From contig NZ_CP114583.1 of the NCBI RefSeq assembly GCF_030550815.1, positions 732,769 to 796,768 on the forward strand: a stretch of 64,000 bases of DNA, given 5' to 3'. Below the pieces are notes generated by a model. It worked only from the letters and a program-made list of their open reading frames with translations, did not search any database and was not told where the DNA came from. The position numbers and the translations under genes are program-made. Every line of letters starts with the position of its first letter. Within the stretch, counting starts at the first letter, position 1. The stretch comes from Candidatus Mycoplasma mahonii. Its GTDB lineage: Bacteria; Bacillota_I; Bacilli_A; Mycoplasmatales; Metamycoplasmataceae. Below, piece by piece: positions 1 to 10,523 of this stretch.

Positions 1-1
1 T

Positions 2-979
2 AGATTAATGAAAGCAAATGACCTTATTAAAAAAGAATTAAAACAATTTTGCACAACATTAAAGAATTTAGCTAAAAAACACAAATATACTTACCAAATT
101 GGACGGACACATGGAGTGCATGCTGAAGTCACAACCTTTGGTTATAAAGTTGCCCTTTGATATGATGAATTCACAAGACATATAAAAAGATTTGATGAAG
201 CTTGTCAAGAAATTCAAATTGCTAAAATTTCAGGTGCTGTTGGTAACTATGCCAACATACCTTTGGATGTTCAAGATTATGTCGCTAAAAAATTGTATTT
301 AGCTTCATCTAAAATTTCCAGCCAAACGCTGCAACGTGATCGCCATGCACAATATATTTTTTCCCTAGCATCAATTGCAACATCGATGGATAAAATTGCT
401 ACTGAAATTAGACACTTGCAAAGGACCGAAGTTCGGGAAGTTCAAGAAGGTTTTGCCAAAAATCAAAAGGGATCATCAGCAATGCCTCATAAAAAAAATC
501 CGATTGTCTCAGAAAATATTTCAGGCTTATCAAGAGTAATGAGGTCGCATGTTCAAGTTGCATTAGAAAATGTGGCGCTGTGGCATGAAAGAGATATATC
601 ACATTCCTCAACTGAAAGAGTTATTATTCCTGACTCAACAACTATGTTGCATTACATGTTAAAAAGGTTTGATAAGGTATTGCAAAATTTAGTTGTTTCT
701 CCGGAAAATATGATGAAAAATATTGAATTAACTAATGGTGTTATTTTTTCCCAAAGAGTAATGCTGAAAGTAATTGATGTGAACAACTGATCAAGAGAAA
801 AATCATATGATGTAATCCAGCCAATAGCAATGAAGGCATTTAATGAAGGAATATCATTTAAACAATTATTAATTGAAAATAATATTATGTCAGAGCAAAA
901 TATTGGATCATGTTTTAGTCTTGATTATTATTCCCGAAACATTGATGCCGTATTTAAAAGACTTAAGATTGGGATTTAA
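2..979 (+). CDS. purB: Adenylosuccinate lyase, 5-prime truncated by window edge
   Basis: PurB splits adenylosuccinate to AMP plus fumarate (and SAICAR to AICAR in the de novo pathway); in a mycoplasma the salvage step IMP to AMP is the likely role. The fragment has about 325 codons. It shows the fumarase/aspartase-superfamily signature GSSAMPHKKNP near nt 469-501, and upstream the conserved blocks QIGRTHGVHA and GAVGNYAN, which carry catalytic-site residues in the family. TGA codons at 158-160 and 788-790 fall at tryptophan positions, giving the first evidence for code 4. The frame ends in TAA at 977-979. The N-terminus lies outside the window. Identification is secure. Confidence 0.96.
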
Positions 980-1147
980 TTGTACTATCTTTTATGATAA
1001 TTGTTCATTAGCTTGATTAATTGTAGCATCATAATTATCACATGCTTTTGTAACTAAATCGGTTTGATCTTTTATGGCAACTATCAACTAATCTTGATCT
1101 CCTACTCTTAAAATTTTGTCAGATGCATTATTGACTGCATTTTTATA

Positions 1148-2113
1148 TTAATTTTTTTTAGTTGTATCAATTGCATCTTGTGATGTATGAGTTGCAGTTT
1201 TTGCTCCTACGGTAATTAATTGTGGGAAAAATATGCGTGTCCCCTCATTAAATTCTAAAGAAATTCAATAAGCATTCTCCCCTACTTTGTCCTTATTCAT
1301 AATATTTATAAATAAATGGGATACCGCTGAACCTTTGACCATCACGACAAAATCAAGGCCTGCTTTTATCATTTGTTTGGTGGATTTGAATTCGTGGATT
1401 CCATCATATAGTCCGTCAAGTTGGACGGAAGATGATGTTGCATATTTTGCAAAAGCAAAAGCTGAATCAGTTCTAACTGCAAGATTTGAATGAGCATTAA
1501 GAGCCTTATGAACTGATGGGGTTGTGGCAATTGCAATATCTGCATTATCAATGCCTCCTTGAATGACTCCATCTGCACATTTCATAATTCTCATTACAGC
1601 ATCATCAATGAGTTTTTTAATTTTTGCTCCTTGTTCTGCAAGTGTCCCAATATGAGCAGCAGTTGTATCCACACTTTCAATACTTTTTATTGTTCATACG
1701 ACCTTACTTTGGGCAATTATTGCTTGAAAATAATTTTGATCCTTTATGACCGTCGCACTAACTCTAAATACTTCTTGGAATCTTGCCAATAATTCGTTGT
1801 CGTCTTCTAAAACTTGCCCACTTATTGGTCATCAAGTTAGATTATGGGTTCTTAGTTTGTTTTTTAATTCTATTTCGCCTCACCAGATTGATTCTGCTTC
1901 CTCTAGCACTAATGATTCCTTTTGCACTAATGGAATGAAAATTGGAATGAAAAATCTTACTTGTTGTGTCTCTCTAATTTCTTTCTCAGTTGATAAAATC
2001 TTTACCTCACTTGATAGTCAAGTAGATATTGATTTTGCTGAAACCTTTTTTTCTATACCAACTAGTTTCTGTCTTATCGTTGGATTTGAATTTAATGATT
2101 CTTCTTTGGCCAT
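1148..2113 (-). CDS. Unrecognised 321-aa protein, possibly C-terminally eroded (weak TelA-like resemblance)
   Basis: The start at 2113 is supported by a strong AAAGGAGG Shine-Dalgarno sequence. Reading TGA as Trp gives 321 residues, ending at a TAA at 1148-1150. The same frame then continues with plausible protein-like sequence through a TAG at 1088-1090 to a TAA at 992-994. This suggests that an originally ~373-residue protein has acquired two nonsense codons. The N-terminal 100 residues are charged and helical, and the middle is rich in Ala/Ser/Thr. No enzyme motif is visible. The distal part, with DTTKKN followed by long amphipathic helices, faintly recalls the C-terminal helices of toxic-anion-resistance (TelA) proteins. 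I give this no more than tentative weight. It is convergent with purB. Confidence 0.5.
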
Positions 2114-2310
2114 AATAGCCTCCTTTGTTTTTTTTTGCTTAATTTACTATTTTAAAAGTAATGAGCCTTATTTATATAAGAATGGCCATATGAATTTAAT
2201 TTAGTTCATGTGAAGAAATATCATAAATAATACCCTAGAGTCTTAAAATAACGACTTTTTCCTCATTCCTACTAAATAATTCTACAAGCATTAAATATCA
2301 TGGGACTATT

Positions 2311-3276
2311 CTAATATCCTTCAACGGATTTAAGTAATACATAACTAACATACTTCAAAGAATCGATGTGTTTACCGCCCGAATAAGATATAGCTGATTG
2401 AATGTCTTGTTCAATATATTTTAATGTATCCCATATTGATCCTTTAAGTTCAACAAGCTCTTTCTTACCTTCAACATTTTTCATATTACCTTTATTAAAT
2501 TGTGAAGCAGAACCGAAATATTCTTTATACTGAACCTTGTTTTTTTCAATGATTTTGCCAGGAGACTCAACATGAGCTGATAGGATTGACCCGGCCATCA
2601 CCATGGTTGCACCAAATCTAACTGATTTAATAATATCTCCGGGATACATAATCCCTCCATCAGCAATAATGGGTTTCGATGCTGCTTTGGCACACAGTTT
2701 AATAGCTGATAATTGTCATCCTGCTGTGCCAAAACCAGTTTTTAATCTTGTAATACAAACTTTTCCAAGTCCAACACCAATTTTTGTGGCATCTACACCT
2801 CATCTTTCTAAATCGGTCACAGCTTCAGGAGTGGCAATGTTTCCTGCAATTAAAAAAGTTTTATTTCCCATATGTTTTCTAATATGATCAATCATATTTT
2901 TTGTGACATTTGAATGGCCATGGGCAATATCGATGGTGATATAGTCAGGAATAAGTTTTTCTTTAACTAAATCTTCAATAATAGTATATCACTCTTGCTT
3001 AACGCCAATAGATATTGATGATATCACTTTTTCTTGAAGGCAACGTTTGATGAAATCCTTTGTATTAATATCAAATCTATGCATAATATAAAAGTAACCA
3101 TTCATACCTAACTCAATTGCTAGATCAATATCAATAATTGTCTTCATGTTTGCTGGTACTAGTGGTATCTTGAATTTGTGTTTTCCAAATTTAACTGTTG
3201 CATCACATTCTAACCTGGAAGCCACAACACCCTTTTTTGGTAATAACTGCACATGTTCATAATCAAATACTTTCAT
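2311..3276 (-). CDS. guaC: GMP reductase
   Basis: NADPH-dependent reductive deamination of GMP to IMP, linking guanine and adenine salvage. The 321-residue length matches the short GuaC class (about 325 aa) rather than IMP dehydrogenase, because there is no CBS pair. Visible IMPDH/GMPR landmarks are the N-terminal [11 protein letters not shown], the substrate loop with catalytic Cys in [23 protein letters not shown] for phosphate binding, and [14 protein letters not shown]. The start at 3276 has a good SD (AAGGAG, nine bases upstream), with a TATAAT box roughly 70 nt upstream and a short leader that can form a weak hairpin. One TGA (Trp) follows GVKQE. With purB it allows interconversion of guanine and adenine nucleotides from salvaged bases. 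Confidence 0.93.
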
Positions 3277-3383
3277 TTATCTCCTTGTTTCTCTTTAAGG
3301 GATTAAATATTAAAATTCATAAAAAATGAATATCCTTTTTAATTATAACATTTGATTAAGGAAATATTTATAGTAATTATTAT

Positions 3384-3749
3384 TTAATGCAATACATCAG
3401 TATCAATTTCAAATACTCAGTTGTAACCATATTTATCAATAAATTCAAAAAATGTTGTACCTCATCCAGCACTATATTGATCATATCTTATTTTTACTAA
3501 ATTATTTGCTTTAACCTTATGAATAGCTAATCTGTATTTATCCACTTCATTATGATCAAACTTAATAATGTGATAACCAGGCTTATCTCTCTGTGGTTGT
3601 CTTGGTAAAAGAAGTAATGTTATGCCACCAAACAATGTTACATTTCCATGTGATCAAGTATTTTTAATTATTTTTAAATCAAATATTTGTTGATAATATT
3701 CAATAGCTTTTCCAACATCATCAAATTCTCCATAATACTTTAGTTCCAT
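3384..3749 (-). CDS. VOC (glyoxalase/bleomycin-resistance fold) family protein
   Basis: A 121-residue protein, read with three TGA-Trp codons. It starts at 3749 behind AAAGGTGG. The sequence has the beta-alpha-beta-beta-beta pattern of the vicinal-oxygen-chelate fold: YYGEFDDVGKAIEYYQQIFDLK, a strand-rich centre, and the C-terminal GTTFFEFIDKYGYNW typical of PhnB/glyoxalase-like proteins. The function is unknown; members include metal-dependent lyases and antibiotic-binding proteins. A second VOC/PhnB-like gene lies at 51203-51613. It sits between guaC and metK on the same strand but has its own SD and no obvious metabolic link to either. Confidence 0.7.
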
Positions 3750-3893
3750 TAATAACCACCTTTGTCTACTAGTAACTTTTATCTTTTAAATGGAGCAAAT
3801 AAAAAGAACAATATGTGATTTACACTTAGGTTACAATTAGGACATTATCCATTATATATTGATTTACCACTCGAAAATATTATACATAATTTC

Positions 3894-5021
3894 CTATTTA
3901 ACAGCTTGCAATAATTGCTTAACTCTGTTGGTTTTTTCTCATGTAAACGCCTCATCTGTACGACCAAAATGACCAAAAACAGATGTCTTATGGTAAATAG
4001 GACGTTTTAAATCAAGTTCTTTAATGATAGCCTTTGGTGAGAGGTCAAATACTTTAGCAACTGCTTCCTCAATTTTTAGATGATCAACTTTTTCAGTCCC
4101 AAAAGTTTCGATTGCAATTGAAATTGGTTGGGATATCCCAATGGCATATGATAATTGTATTTCTGCTTCATCTGCTAATTTAGCTGCAACAATATTTTTA
4201 GCTATTCATCTGGCTGCATATGCTCCTGAACGGTCCACTTTTGTATAATCTTTCCCGGAAAAAGCTCCGCCACCATGATGACTTTTGCCACCATAAGTAT
4301 CGATAATAATTTTTCTGCCAGTTAAACCAGTATCACCAATTGGTCCACCGATAATAAATTGACCGATCGGGTTGATATATACTTTAAAATCCCTATTTAA
4401 ATGATATTGATTAGCTACATAATCCATAATATCGTTTTTGATATATGCATAAAATTGCTTTTGATCATAATCAACATCATGTTGCACTGACATCAAAATG
4501 GAATTAATAGTCGGCACTTTACCTGAATAATCAATTGTGACTTGTGTTTTAAGATCTGCATGAGCATATTTAAAAGTACCATTTTTCCTTAATGTTTCTG
4601 CTCTCTTAGCAAGAGCATGAGCTAAAGTAATCGGCAAAGGCATTAGTTCTGGTGTTTCATTCACTGCATAACCAAACATAATTCCCTGATCGCCAGCTCC
4701 AATTTCTCCATCAGCTTGATCAACTCCTTGATTGATGTCCGATGATTGTGAATTAACATTAGAAATGATAGTGAAATCATTTTCATGATAACCAACAGAT
4801 TCAAGTACTTCTCAAGCGGCAGCCACAACATCGACATACCCGGTTGTTGTTAATTCTCCACCAACAATAATTAGTCGATTAGAAGCCATCACCTCAATTG
4901 CTACTCTAGCATTTTTATCCTGAGTTAAAACACGATCTAAGATAGTATCTGAAATTTGATCACAAATTTTGTCAGGATGTCCAGCCCCAACTGATTCGGA
5001 TGTAAATAATTTTGCATACAT
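3894..5021 (-). CDS. metK: S-adenosylmethionine synthetase
   Basis: Forms SAM from ATP and methionine, supplying the methyltransferases RsmA and RsmG encoded elsewhere in this window. It has 375 residues, the usual MetK length. Landmarks are the N-terminal [15 protein letters not shown], the central [10 protein letters not shown] block, and the signature [16 protein letters not shown] near the methionine/ATP site. TGA encodes Trp in the C-terminal segment. The ATG at 5021 follows AAGGAG (5028-5033), which is complementary to part of the structured leader (see the separate entry), so translation is probably regulated. TAG stop at 3894-3896. Confidence 0.97.
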
Positions 5022-5024
5022 AAA

Positions 5025-5159
5025 AAACTCCTTTTCTTTGTCATAAAGTGGTCATGGAGTTTAGACATTACATGCTGTACAAATTGTACCTTGCTCTCCA
5101 CCTTCCTCTGATGAGGGGTTGGCTCACTTCAACACCGCTAGGCTCCATGACTCTTTATG
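5025..5159 (-). promoter_or_regulatory. Structured metK leader RNA, candidate translational riboswitch
   Basis: Directly visible: 5051-5059 pairs perfectly with 5143-5151 (9 bp) and 5042-5048 with 5153-5159 (7 bp), separated by a 2x1 internal loop. This makes a long closing stem around an 83-nt core. The core holds a CCTC/GAGG hairpin with a four-base loop (5105-5116) inside a longer CCAACC/GGTGG stem, and a GTACA/TGTAC hairpin (5077-5089). In the metK RNA, AAACTCC (5056-5062) can pair either inside the closing stem or with GGAGTTT (5025-5031), which contains the SD. These folds exclude each other. It matches no SAM-I, SAM-II or SMK consensus I know. The regulatory role is inferred. Confidence 0.55.
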
Positions 5160-5354
5160 TATATTTTTATATTGTAGCAATTATACCATTTAATTTATTC
5201 TGTAAATACATAAAAATCATATGTTCTATTGATATCTAAGTGAACCTATATTAAAAATAAAGTCAATCATGTTATTAATAAACATTTTTCTGAAAAAGAA
5301 AAGAAATTATTTTCTGAACAAATCGGTAAAATTGCCACTGTTCTTGATTAGTGA

Positions 5355-5927
5355 TTATGTTCTTGAAAGAGTTCCTCTTCTATGACATTCTCGACATCTT
5401 GCTTCGTATTCTTCATTTCCGACTTGAACTTGTGGTCCTCCCGGTTGTTTTTTATATGTCTGTGTAGCCTCGCGACGACACACAACACAAATAGCAGACT
5501 CTTTAGAAACCATTTCAGCCATAGCTAGAATTTCTGGAACATGTCCAAATGGTTTGCCAGTGTAATCCAAATCTAAAGCAGAAATAATAACTCTAACACC
5601 ATTGTTTGCAAGAGTTGTGATAACTTCAAGAATACCTTTATCAAAAAACTGAGCTTCATCAATGGCAACAACTTTAAATGTTGGATCTCAAAACTTTAAA
5701 ATGTCTTTTGCTTTTTTAATTTTTTTGGTTTTAACTGATCCACCGGCCCGTGAAATAATTTTTTCGCCATCTCATCTATCATCAATGATTGGAGTAAAAA
5801 CCAACGATTTCATTTTTGCATAACCAACTTGTTTAATTCGTTTAATCAGTTCTTCTGACTTACCAGAAAACATCGGTCCTACAATCACTTCTATTAATCC
5901 CTCTGAATATTTTTTATAAAAAGTCAT
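5355..5927 (-). CDS. tdk: Thymidine kinase
   Basis: ATP-dependent phosphorylation of thymidine to dTMP (salvage). It has 190 residues, as in type II thymidine kinases. The P-loop [12 protein letters not shown] lies near residues 17-28. IDEAQFF is the Walker-B/catalytic segment, with Glu as the probable general base. The lasso region is zinc-binding: CVVC and later CREC provide the four cysteines. Three TGA-Trp codons occur in the first two thirds. The start is fixed by a leaderless promoter: TATAAT at 5934-5939 on this strand, then exactly six bases, then ATG at 5927, with no Shine-Dalgarno sequence. Confidence 0.95.
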
Positions 5928-6394
5928 ATGTAAATTATATTACACTCTTTCATAGAATTAGTAAATAAGGTGTTATTTAACTATGTTAACATTGATAAAT
6001 GTTTTTCGTTAAAAAAATGCTATTTAACCATGTTTGTGGTTAAATTAAACTTTATAAAGCGACTGGATTTTCCCATTTTCCCAAAATTGGAAAATAGTGT
6101 TATTTTCTTATTCAAAATATGCATAAATTCCTCAATTTCACGCATTCATAAATCATTTACATCTTCTTTAAATTTATTGATAATTTTTAAAATACTACTT
6201 GTGAATAACTTTACTATATATATCAGTTTTGTATCAAATTTTTTTCTTGATGTTTGAATTTAGTTATTATTTTCCTGATATTTACCATCATAACGTATAA
6301 TATAAAAGTGCTACTTTCTGAGTCTCTATTTACCACGAAACAGATGTATAGTTATATTAAAGTAAGGCCATGACAAATTTTAATACCAAAAATG
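5928..6394. other. Intergenic region with a dispersed repeat relic
   Basis: About 470 nt between the divergent tdk and BtuR-like genes. Besides their two promoters it contains only degenerate AT-rich sequence and the repeat copy at 6093-6160. Read on the minus strand it gives a protein-like stretch (INKFKEDVNDLWMREIEEF) that soon hits stops, so it is probably the tail of a decayed mobile-element or lipoprotein gene. No intact gene is supported. Confidence 0.5.
6093..6160. repeat. Dispersed 68-bp repeat, copy A
   Basis: Aligns without gaps, at roughly 80 percent identity by eye, to 40765-40832. Both copies begin with the same 20 bases up to one C/T difference, and both end in AAATCATTT followed by two bases. 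The second copy lies immediately upstream of an IS30 transposase relic, so the pair probably derives from the same decayed element or gene family. Confidence 0.65.
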
Positions 6395-6406
6395 TATAAT
6401 TTTTAT

Positions 6407-6877
6407 ATGAAACACATATACCGAGGCTTGGGAAAAGGAAAAACTTCATGCTTGAATGAATCAACCATTAGAGCGAAAGAGGCAGATTTAAATGTTGCTA
6501 CTTTTCGTTTTTGAAAAGAGAGAGCAACATCAGAGAATGCTAAACTTGAAAAATTAGATATTCTAATCTTTATGTGTCAAAAATCAAAAAAATTCGTTTT
6601 ACAGATGGAACCACTGGTGAGATTAAAAGAGTTGGATAACACAATGATGTTTCTTAAATTTATCAAAATGAATGTTGATAAGTATGATGTTATTATGTTG
6701 GATGAAATAATAGACCTATATGCTCATAATGTTAATTTTATGACAGAAAATCCACTTGGCAACAAAGAGATTTTGATGCCTGGTCATACAAAACTAGATA
6801 AACTATTTAAAAATGTTGATTTAATTACTGAATTTAAGCCAACAAAGCATTATTTTGAAAAAGAAGTTGGATTATAG
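6407..6877 (+). CDS. Cobalamin adenosyltransferase-like (CobA/BtuR family) P-loop protein
   Basis: 156 residues. The start HIYRGLGKGKTS matches the CobA/CobO/BtuR P-loop, in which the nucleotide loop is GKGKT near residues 9-13. VATFRFWK corresponds to the family's VQFLK block and YDVIMLDEI to its Walker-B-like segment. The family adenosylates corrinoids, yet no B12 pathway gene is visible here, so the true substrate is uncertain. A leaderless promoter fixes the start: TATAAT 6395-6400, six bases, ATG 6407. The last base of its TAG stop is the first base of the GTG of tilS, implying translational coupling. The protein is somewhat shorter than typical BtuR (about 190 aa). Confidence 0.7.
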
Positions 6878-7725
6878 TGTTGTTGTTAGCTGTTAGTGGT
6901 GGTCCAGATTCAATGTTTCTTTTGAATGAATATAAAAAGAAGGGTATTATAGTTGCCCATATTAATTATAATTTGAGAACCACCTCTATGAGGGATGAAA
7001 ATATTGTTAGGAATTTTTGTAAACAACATAATATACATTTCAAATTATTATCTGTCAAATTAAAACCTACTAGAAATACAGAGGCATGGGCAAGAAAAAT
7101 AAGATACGATTTTTTTAACAAAATTTATACTGAATTCAATTGTAATAAATTACTAACTGGACACCATAGGGATGATTTTCTTGAAACGGGATTAATGCAA
7201 CAACGCTCCAATAGGACTCCAAGATACTACGGGATCAAGAAAGTTAGAATGATAGATGGCATGAAGGTTTATAGACCGTTCATTGATTTATATTGAAAAA
7301 ACGAAATTAGCATTGAACTTAAAAAGAAAAAAATCAATTATGGTCTAGATGAAACAAATAATGATTTAAAAATTTTAAGAAATAAGATCAGAAAAGAGAT
7401 TAAAGACTGAACACCAAGAAAGAAAAAAAGTGTTGTTTCATGATTTAAAATATGCAACAAAATACTTAAGAAAAAATTTAAAAAAATTGATAATTGTTAT
7501 GCAAAATGAAAAGAATCAAATTTTTCTATTAAGTTCTTTAACCTCTTAAAAAAATATAAAGAGGAACTAGTTTTTGAGTTAATTCATGATAAATTCAACA
7601 ACGTTCAATTAACAGGAACTAAAATTAATTCTATCATTTCTTTTATTGATGGAATAGAGGGAAACAAAAAGTATAAATTAAAAGATGGGATATATTTGAT
7701 AAAAAGAAATGGTTTTATCTCATAA
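6877..7725 (+). CDS. tilS: tRNA(Ile)-lysidine synthase
   Basis: Converts C34 of the CAU-anticodon tRNA-Ile to lysidine, so that AUA is read as Ile. This is essential in an AT-rich genome heavy in AUA. It has 282 residues, the compact mycoplasma size. The PP-loop SGGPDS (residues 7-12) is intact, followed by AHINYNLR and LTGHHRDDFLET, which carries the HxxDD catalytic segment. TGA-Trp codons occur through the C-terminal half. It starts with GTG at 6877, overlapping by one base the stop of the BtuR-like gene and without its own SD, so it is probably translated by re-initiation. TAA at 7723-7725. Confidence 0.93.
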
Positions 7726-8072
7726 AAAATAACCTTTTAGCAATAAAGTGTAATTATCAAATAGTTCAAACTTGTAGTTATTTAGAATAAAGTGGAATTA
7801 TGATTAATGAATGGCCCTGCAATATATTACTATATTTTTGCATAAAATTGATTATTAAAAAATGATATGGACATAAAACCTATAACAAAAGACTTTTAAT
7901 GATTAATTTGCTAGGTAGACAATCATGAGATCTTTAAATAAATTAATAAACTTTTATAAGTTTATGTATTTCCAATAAAAGATCAAAAAATCAAAAACAT
8001 CACAAAGTCGCAAATAATTTATGTTCTGTACACCAAAAGAAATGGTTTATTTCATAAGATTATTTTTTTCTT
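7726..8072. other. Intergenic AT-rich region
   Basis: About 350 nt between tilS and argS. It contains two diverged copies of a short motif AATAAAGTG(T/G)AATTAT near 7742 and 7787, a run of poly-A/T, and the argS promoter at its right end (TATAAT 8073-8078). No open frame with family resemblance, RNA gene or clear terminator hairpin is visible. Confidence 0.5.
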
Positions 8073-8084
8073 TATAATTTAGGT

Positions 8085-9665
8085 ATGAAAAATAAAATAA
8101 TAGATACTATTCAAAAAGCCGTTAAATCAATTGGTGGAACACAAATTGTTAAATTAACTCCATCAAGAGGACATGGTGATTTTTCAACAAATATTGCAAT
8201 GAAACTTGCAAAAGAATTACATGAAAACCCGATGGAAATCGCAAAAAAAATAGTTGATAACATTGATAAAAATTCTATAAAAAAAGTGGAGATAGCTATT
8301 CCTGGATTTATTAATGTTTTTATAAATTCAAACAGTTTATCAAATGTAGTTGAAGACATAATAAAATCCGGTTCAACATTCGGGAAAGGTAATCAATCAA
8401 AGTTTATAAATATTGAATACGTTTCAGCGAATCCAACGGGGCACTTGCATATTGGTCACGCAAGGGGCGCAGCTGTCGGTGCAACACTTTCTAATATTTT
8501 GATATTTGCCGGGAATACTGTTGATCAAGAATATTATATAAATGATGCCGGTAATCAGATTGAAACACTTGGTATGGCTGTTTATGTTAGATATCAACAA
8601 GAACTTGGTGTTAAAATGGATATGCCAGAAGATACATACAAGGGTTCTGATATCATTGATGTCGCTAAAATATTCATAAAAGACTTTGGTGATAAATTTA
8701 TAAATGTACCTTATGAAGATGTTGGTGATGTTTTTAAAGACAAAGCTAAATCAATATTATTAAGAATGATAAAAGAGCATCTTGGATTAATGGGTGTTAA
8801 ATTTGATATTTATTCATCTGAACAAAGCATGTATAATAATGATTTAATCAACCCTGCATTGGAAAAAATTAAACAACATCTTTATGAACTTGATGGTGCA
8901 ACATGATTAAATACTACTGCCATGGGAGATGACAAAGATAGAGTCCTTATTAAAAGTGATGGTTCATATACTTATTTCACACCAGATATTGCCTATCACA
9001 AAACTAAAATGGATAGGGGATACGATGAGTTAATTGATATTTTAGGTGCTGACCATATTGGATACATAAAACGTATGGAAATCGTAATCGGATATTTAGG
9101 ACTTAAAACTGAAAAATTGGATATATTGACAGTTCAGCTAGTGAGGTTGGTTAGAGATGGTCAAGAATTGAAAATGTCAAAAAGAGCTGGGACATCATTT
9201 ACCATAAAAAAATTAATTAAATTAGTTGGTGTTGATGCTGCAAGATTTCACTTAATTAACAGATCTAATACTTCTACATTTGATTTTGATATTAACCAAG
9301 TAACTAAAAAGTCTAGTGATAACCCAGTGTTCACAATTCAATATACCCACGCCAGAGCAAACCAGGTTTTATCTAAATCAAATAAGAAACCTAAACCTGG
9401 AGAATATCTTGATAAGGAAATAGATTTAATAAACTCCTTAAATAGATTCCCAGAATTAATTATCGATATAGCAAACAATCACAAGGTTCATTTACTTCCA
9501 AAGTATTTAATTGATATTGCAAAGCAATATAATTCTTTATATGCAAGTACAAAGATAATTGATTCGGAAAGAGAAACATCTTTATTAGCTTTAACTATGG
9601 CTCTTCAAATTGTTTTAGCAAATGGATTGAAATTAATTGGGGTTTCTGCTCCAAATAAAATGTAA
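8085..9665 (+). CDS. argS: Arginyl-tRNA synthetase
   Basis: Charges tRNA-Arg; a matching tRNA-Arg(ACG) gene lies 2.4 kb downstream. 526 residues, class I. SANPTGHLHIGH contains the HIGH motif (residues 122-125), preceded by the N-terminal Add-1 domain with HGDFSTNIAMKLAKE. The KMSKS-equivalent is MSKRAGT from residue 364, then the alpha-helical anticodon-binding domain ends in LANGLKLIGVSAPNKM. One TGA-Trp sits before LNTTAMGDDKDRV. The start is fixed by a leaderless promoter: TATAAT 8073-8078, six bases, ATG 8085. Confidence 0.97.
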
Positions 9666-9701
9666 TTAATGACTATTGTCATTTTTTTATATAATACAAC
9701 T

Positions 9702-10523
9702 ATGACAAATTTAAATAAAGATATAAAAGTATTCTTCATAGATCTTGATGGGACATTATTAGATAGTCAAGACAATAATGGTAACTTGACAATTTCAAGG
9801 GAAAACATAAAGGAAATAAAAAAAATACAAGAAGCAAAAAAACATGTTGTTATTTCAACGGGAAGATACGGAGATCAAGTTCAAAAATTTATGAAACTGA
9901 CGAATGTTAAATATTCCGTAACTGCAAATGGCGCTTATGTCATTGACAATAACCGAAAATTATATAAGGATGACAAATTATCCATTAGGCAAATTATATT
10001 ATTGGTAGATTTTGCAAGAAAACATGAACTCAGCTTCAAAGTTAATGAATCATGAATAGCATATGGCGTTAGAAAACCTCTTCAAAAATTTATTGTTAAT
10101 AAGTGAGGTTTCACCGCAATTGGTCATTACAATTGTGACCTACAACGTGAATACCCAAAAATTATCTTTTTTGGTAAAACAAAATGGAAAATTCAAAAAC
10201 TAGTTGCGCTACTTACATCTGAAATTGATGGACTTTCAGTTGTAACATCTGCTAAGGGCTACACAATTGAAGTTACTAATGAAAAATCTACTAAGGGAAT
10301 TGGCAATATATATGTTGCTAAAATGCTAGGCATTACTAAGAAAAACAACATGATGCATATAGGTGATACTATGAATGATTCTACAGTTGCTAGACATATG
10401 AGACTTGTTGCTATGAAAAACTCCGAAAAAAAATTAAAGAAAATAACAAAATTTATTGGCCCCTCCTATAAAAATGGTGGTGTTGCAAAAGTTCTAAGGG
10501 GAGAATATAAAAAAATTACTTAG
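9702..10523 (+). CDS. Cof-type HAD-IIB hydrolase
   Basis: Predicted metal-dependent phosphatase of sugar phosphates, nucleotides or flavins; the substrate cannot be told. 273 residues, typical of Cof/YidA proteins. HAD motif I is FFIDLDGTLLDS (nucleophile Asp), motif II is STGRYGD, and motif IV is GDTMNDS. The cap lies between motifs II and III. TGA-Trp codons lie near nt 10053 and 10104. I place the start at 9702 rather than the in-frame ATG at 9669, because TATAAT (9690-9695) lies between them, exactly six bases before 9702. The 3-prime end overlaps by four bases the convergent membrane-protein gene. Confidence 0.9.

Noticed and set aside
5108..5115. CTGATGAG on the plus strand, resembling a hammerhead ribozyme core
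   Set aside because: The required downstream GAAA element and stems are missing, and the segment is better explained as a hairpin of the minus-strand metK leader.
5025..5159. Assignment of the metK leader to SAM-I, SMK box or T-box
   Set aside because: None of the consensus cores (for SAM-I the GAGG/GGCAACC blocks, for the T-box a GGTGGNACCGCG block) is present; the partial AAGGTGG is not enough.
5970..6257. 95-aa plus-strand frame between tdk and the BtuR-like gene
   Set aside because: Phe/Ile/Ser-rich composition typical of antisense AT-rich DNA; the minus-strand reading of the same repeat is more protein-like but is broken.
9669..9701. Upstream ATG of the HAD gene
   Set aside because: The -10 box lies between this ATG and 9702, so the RNA would not contain it.
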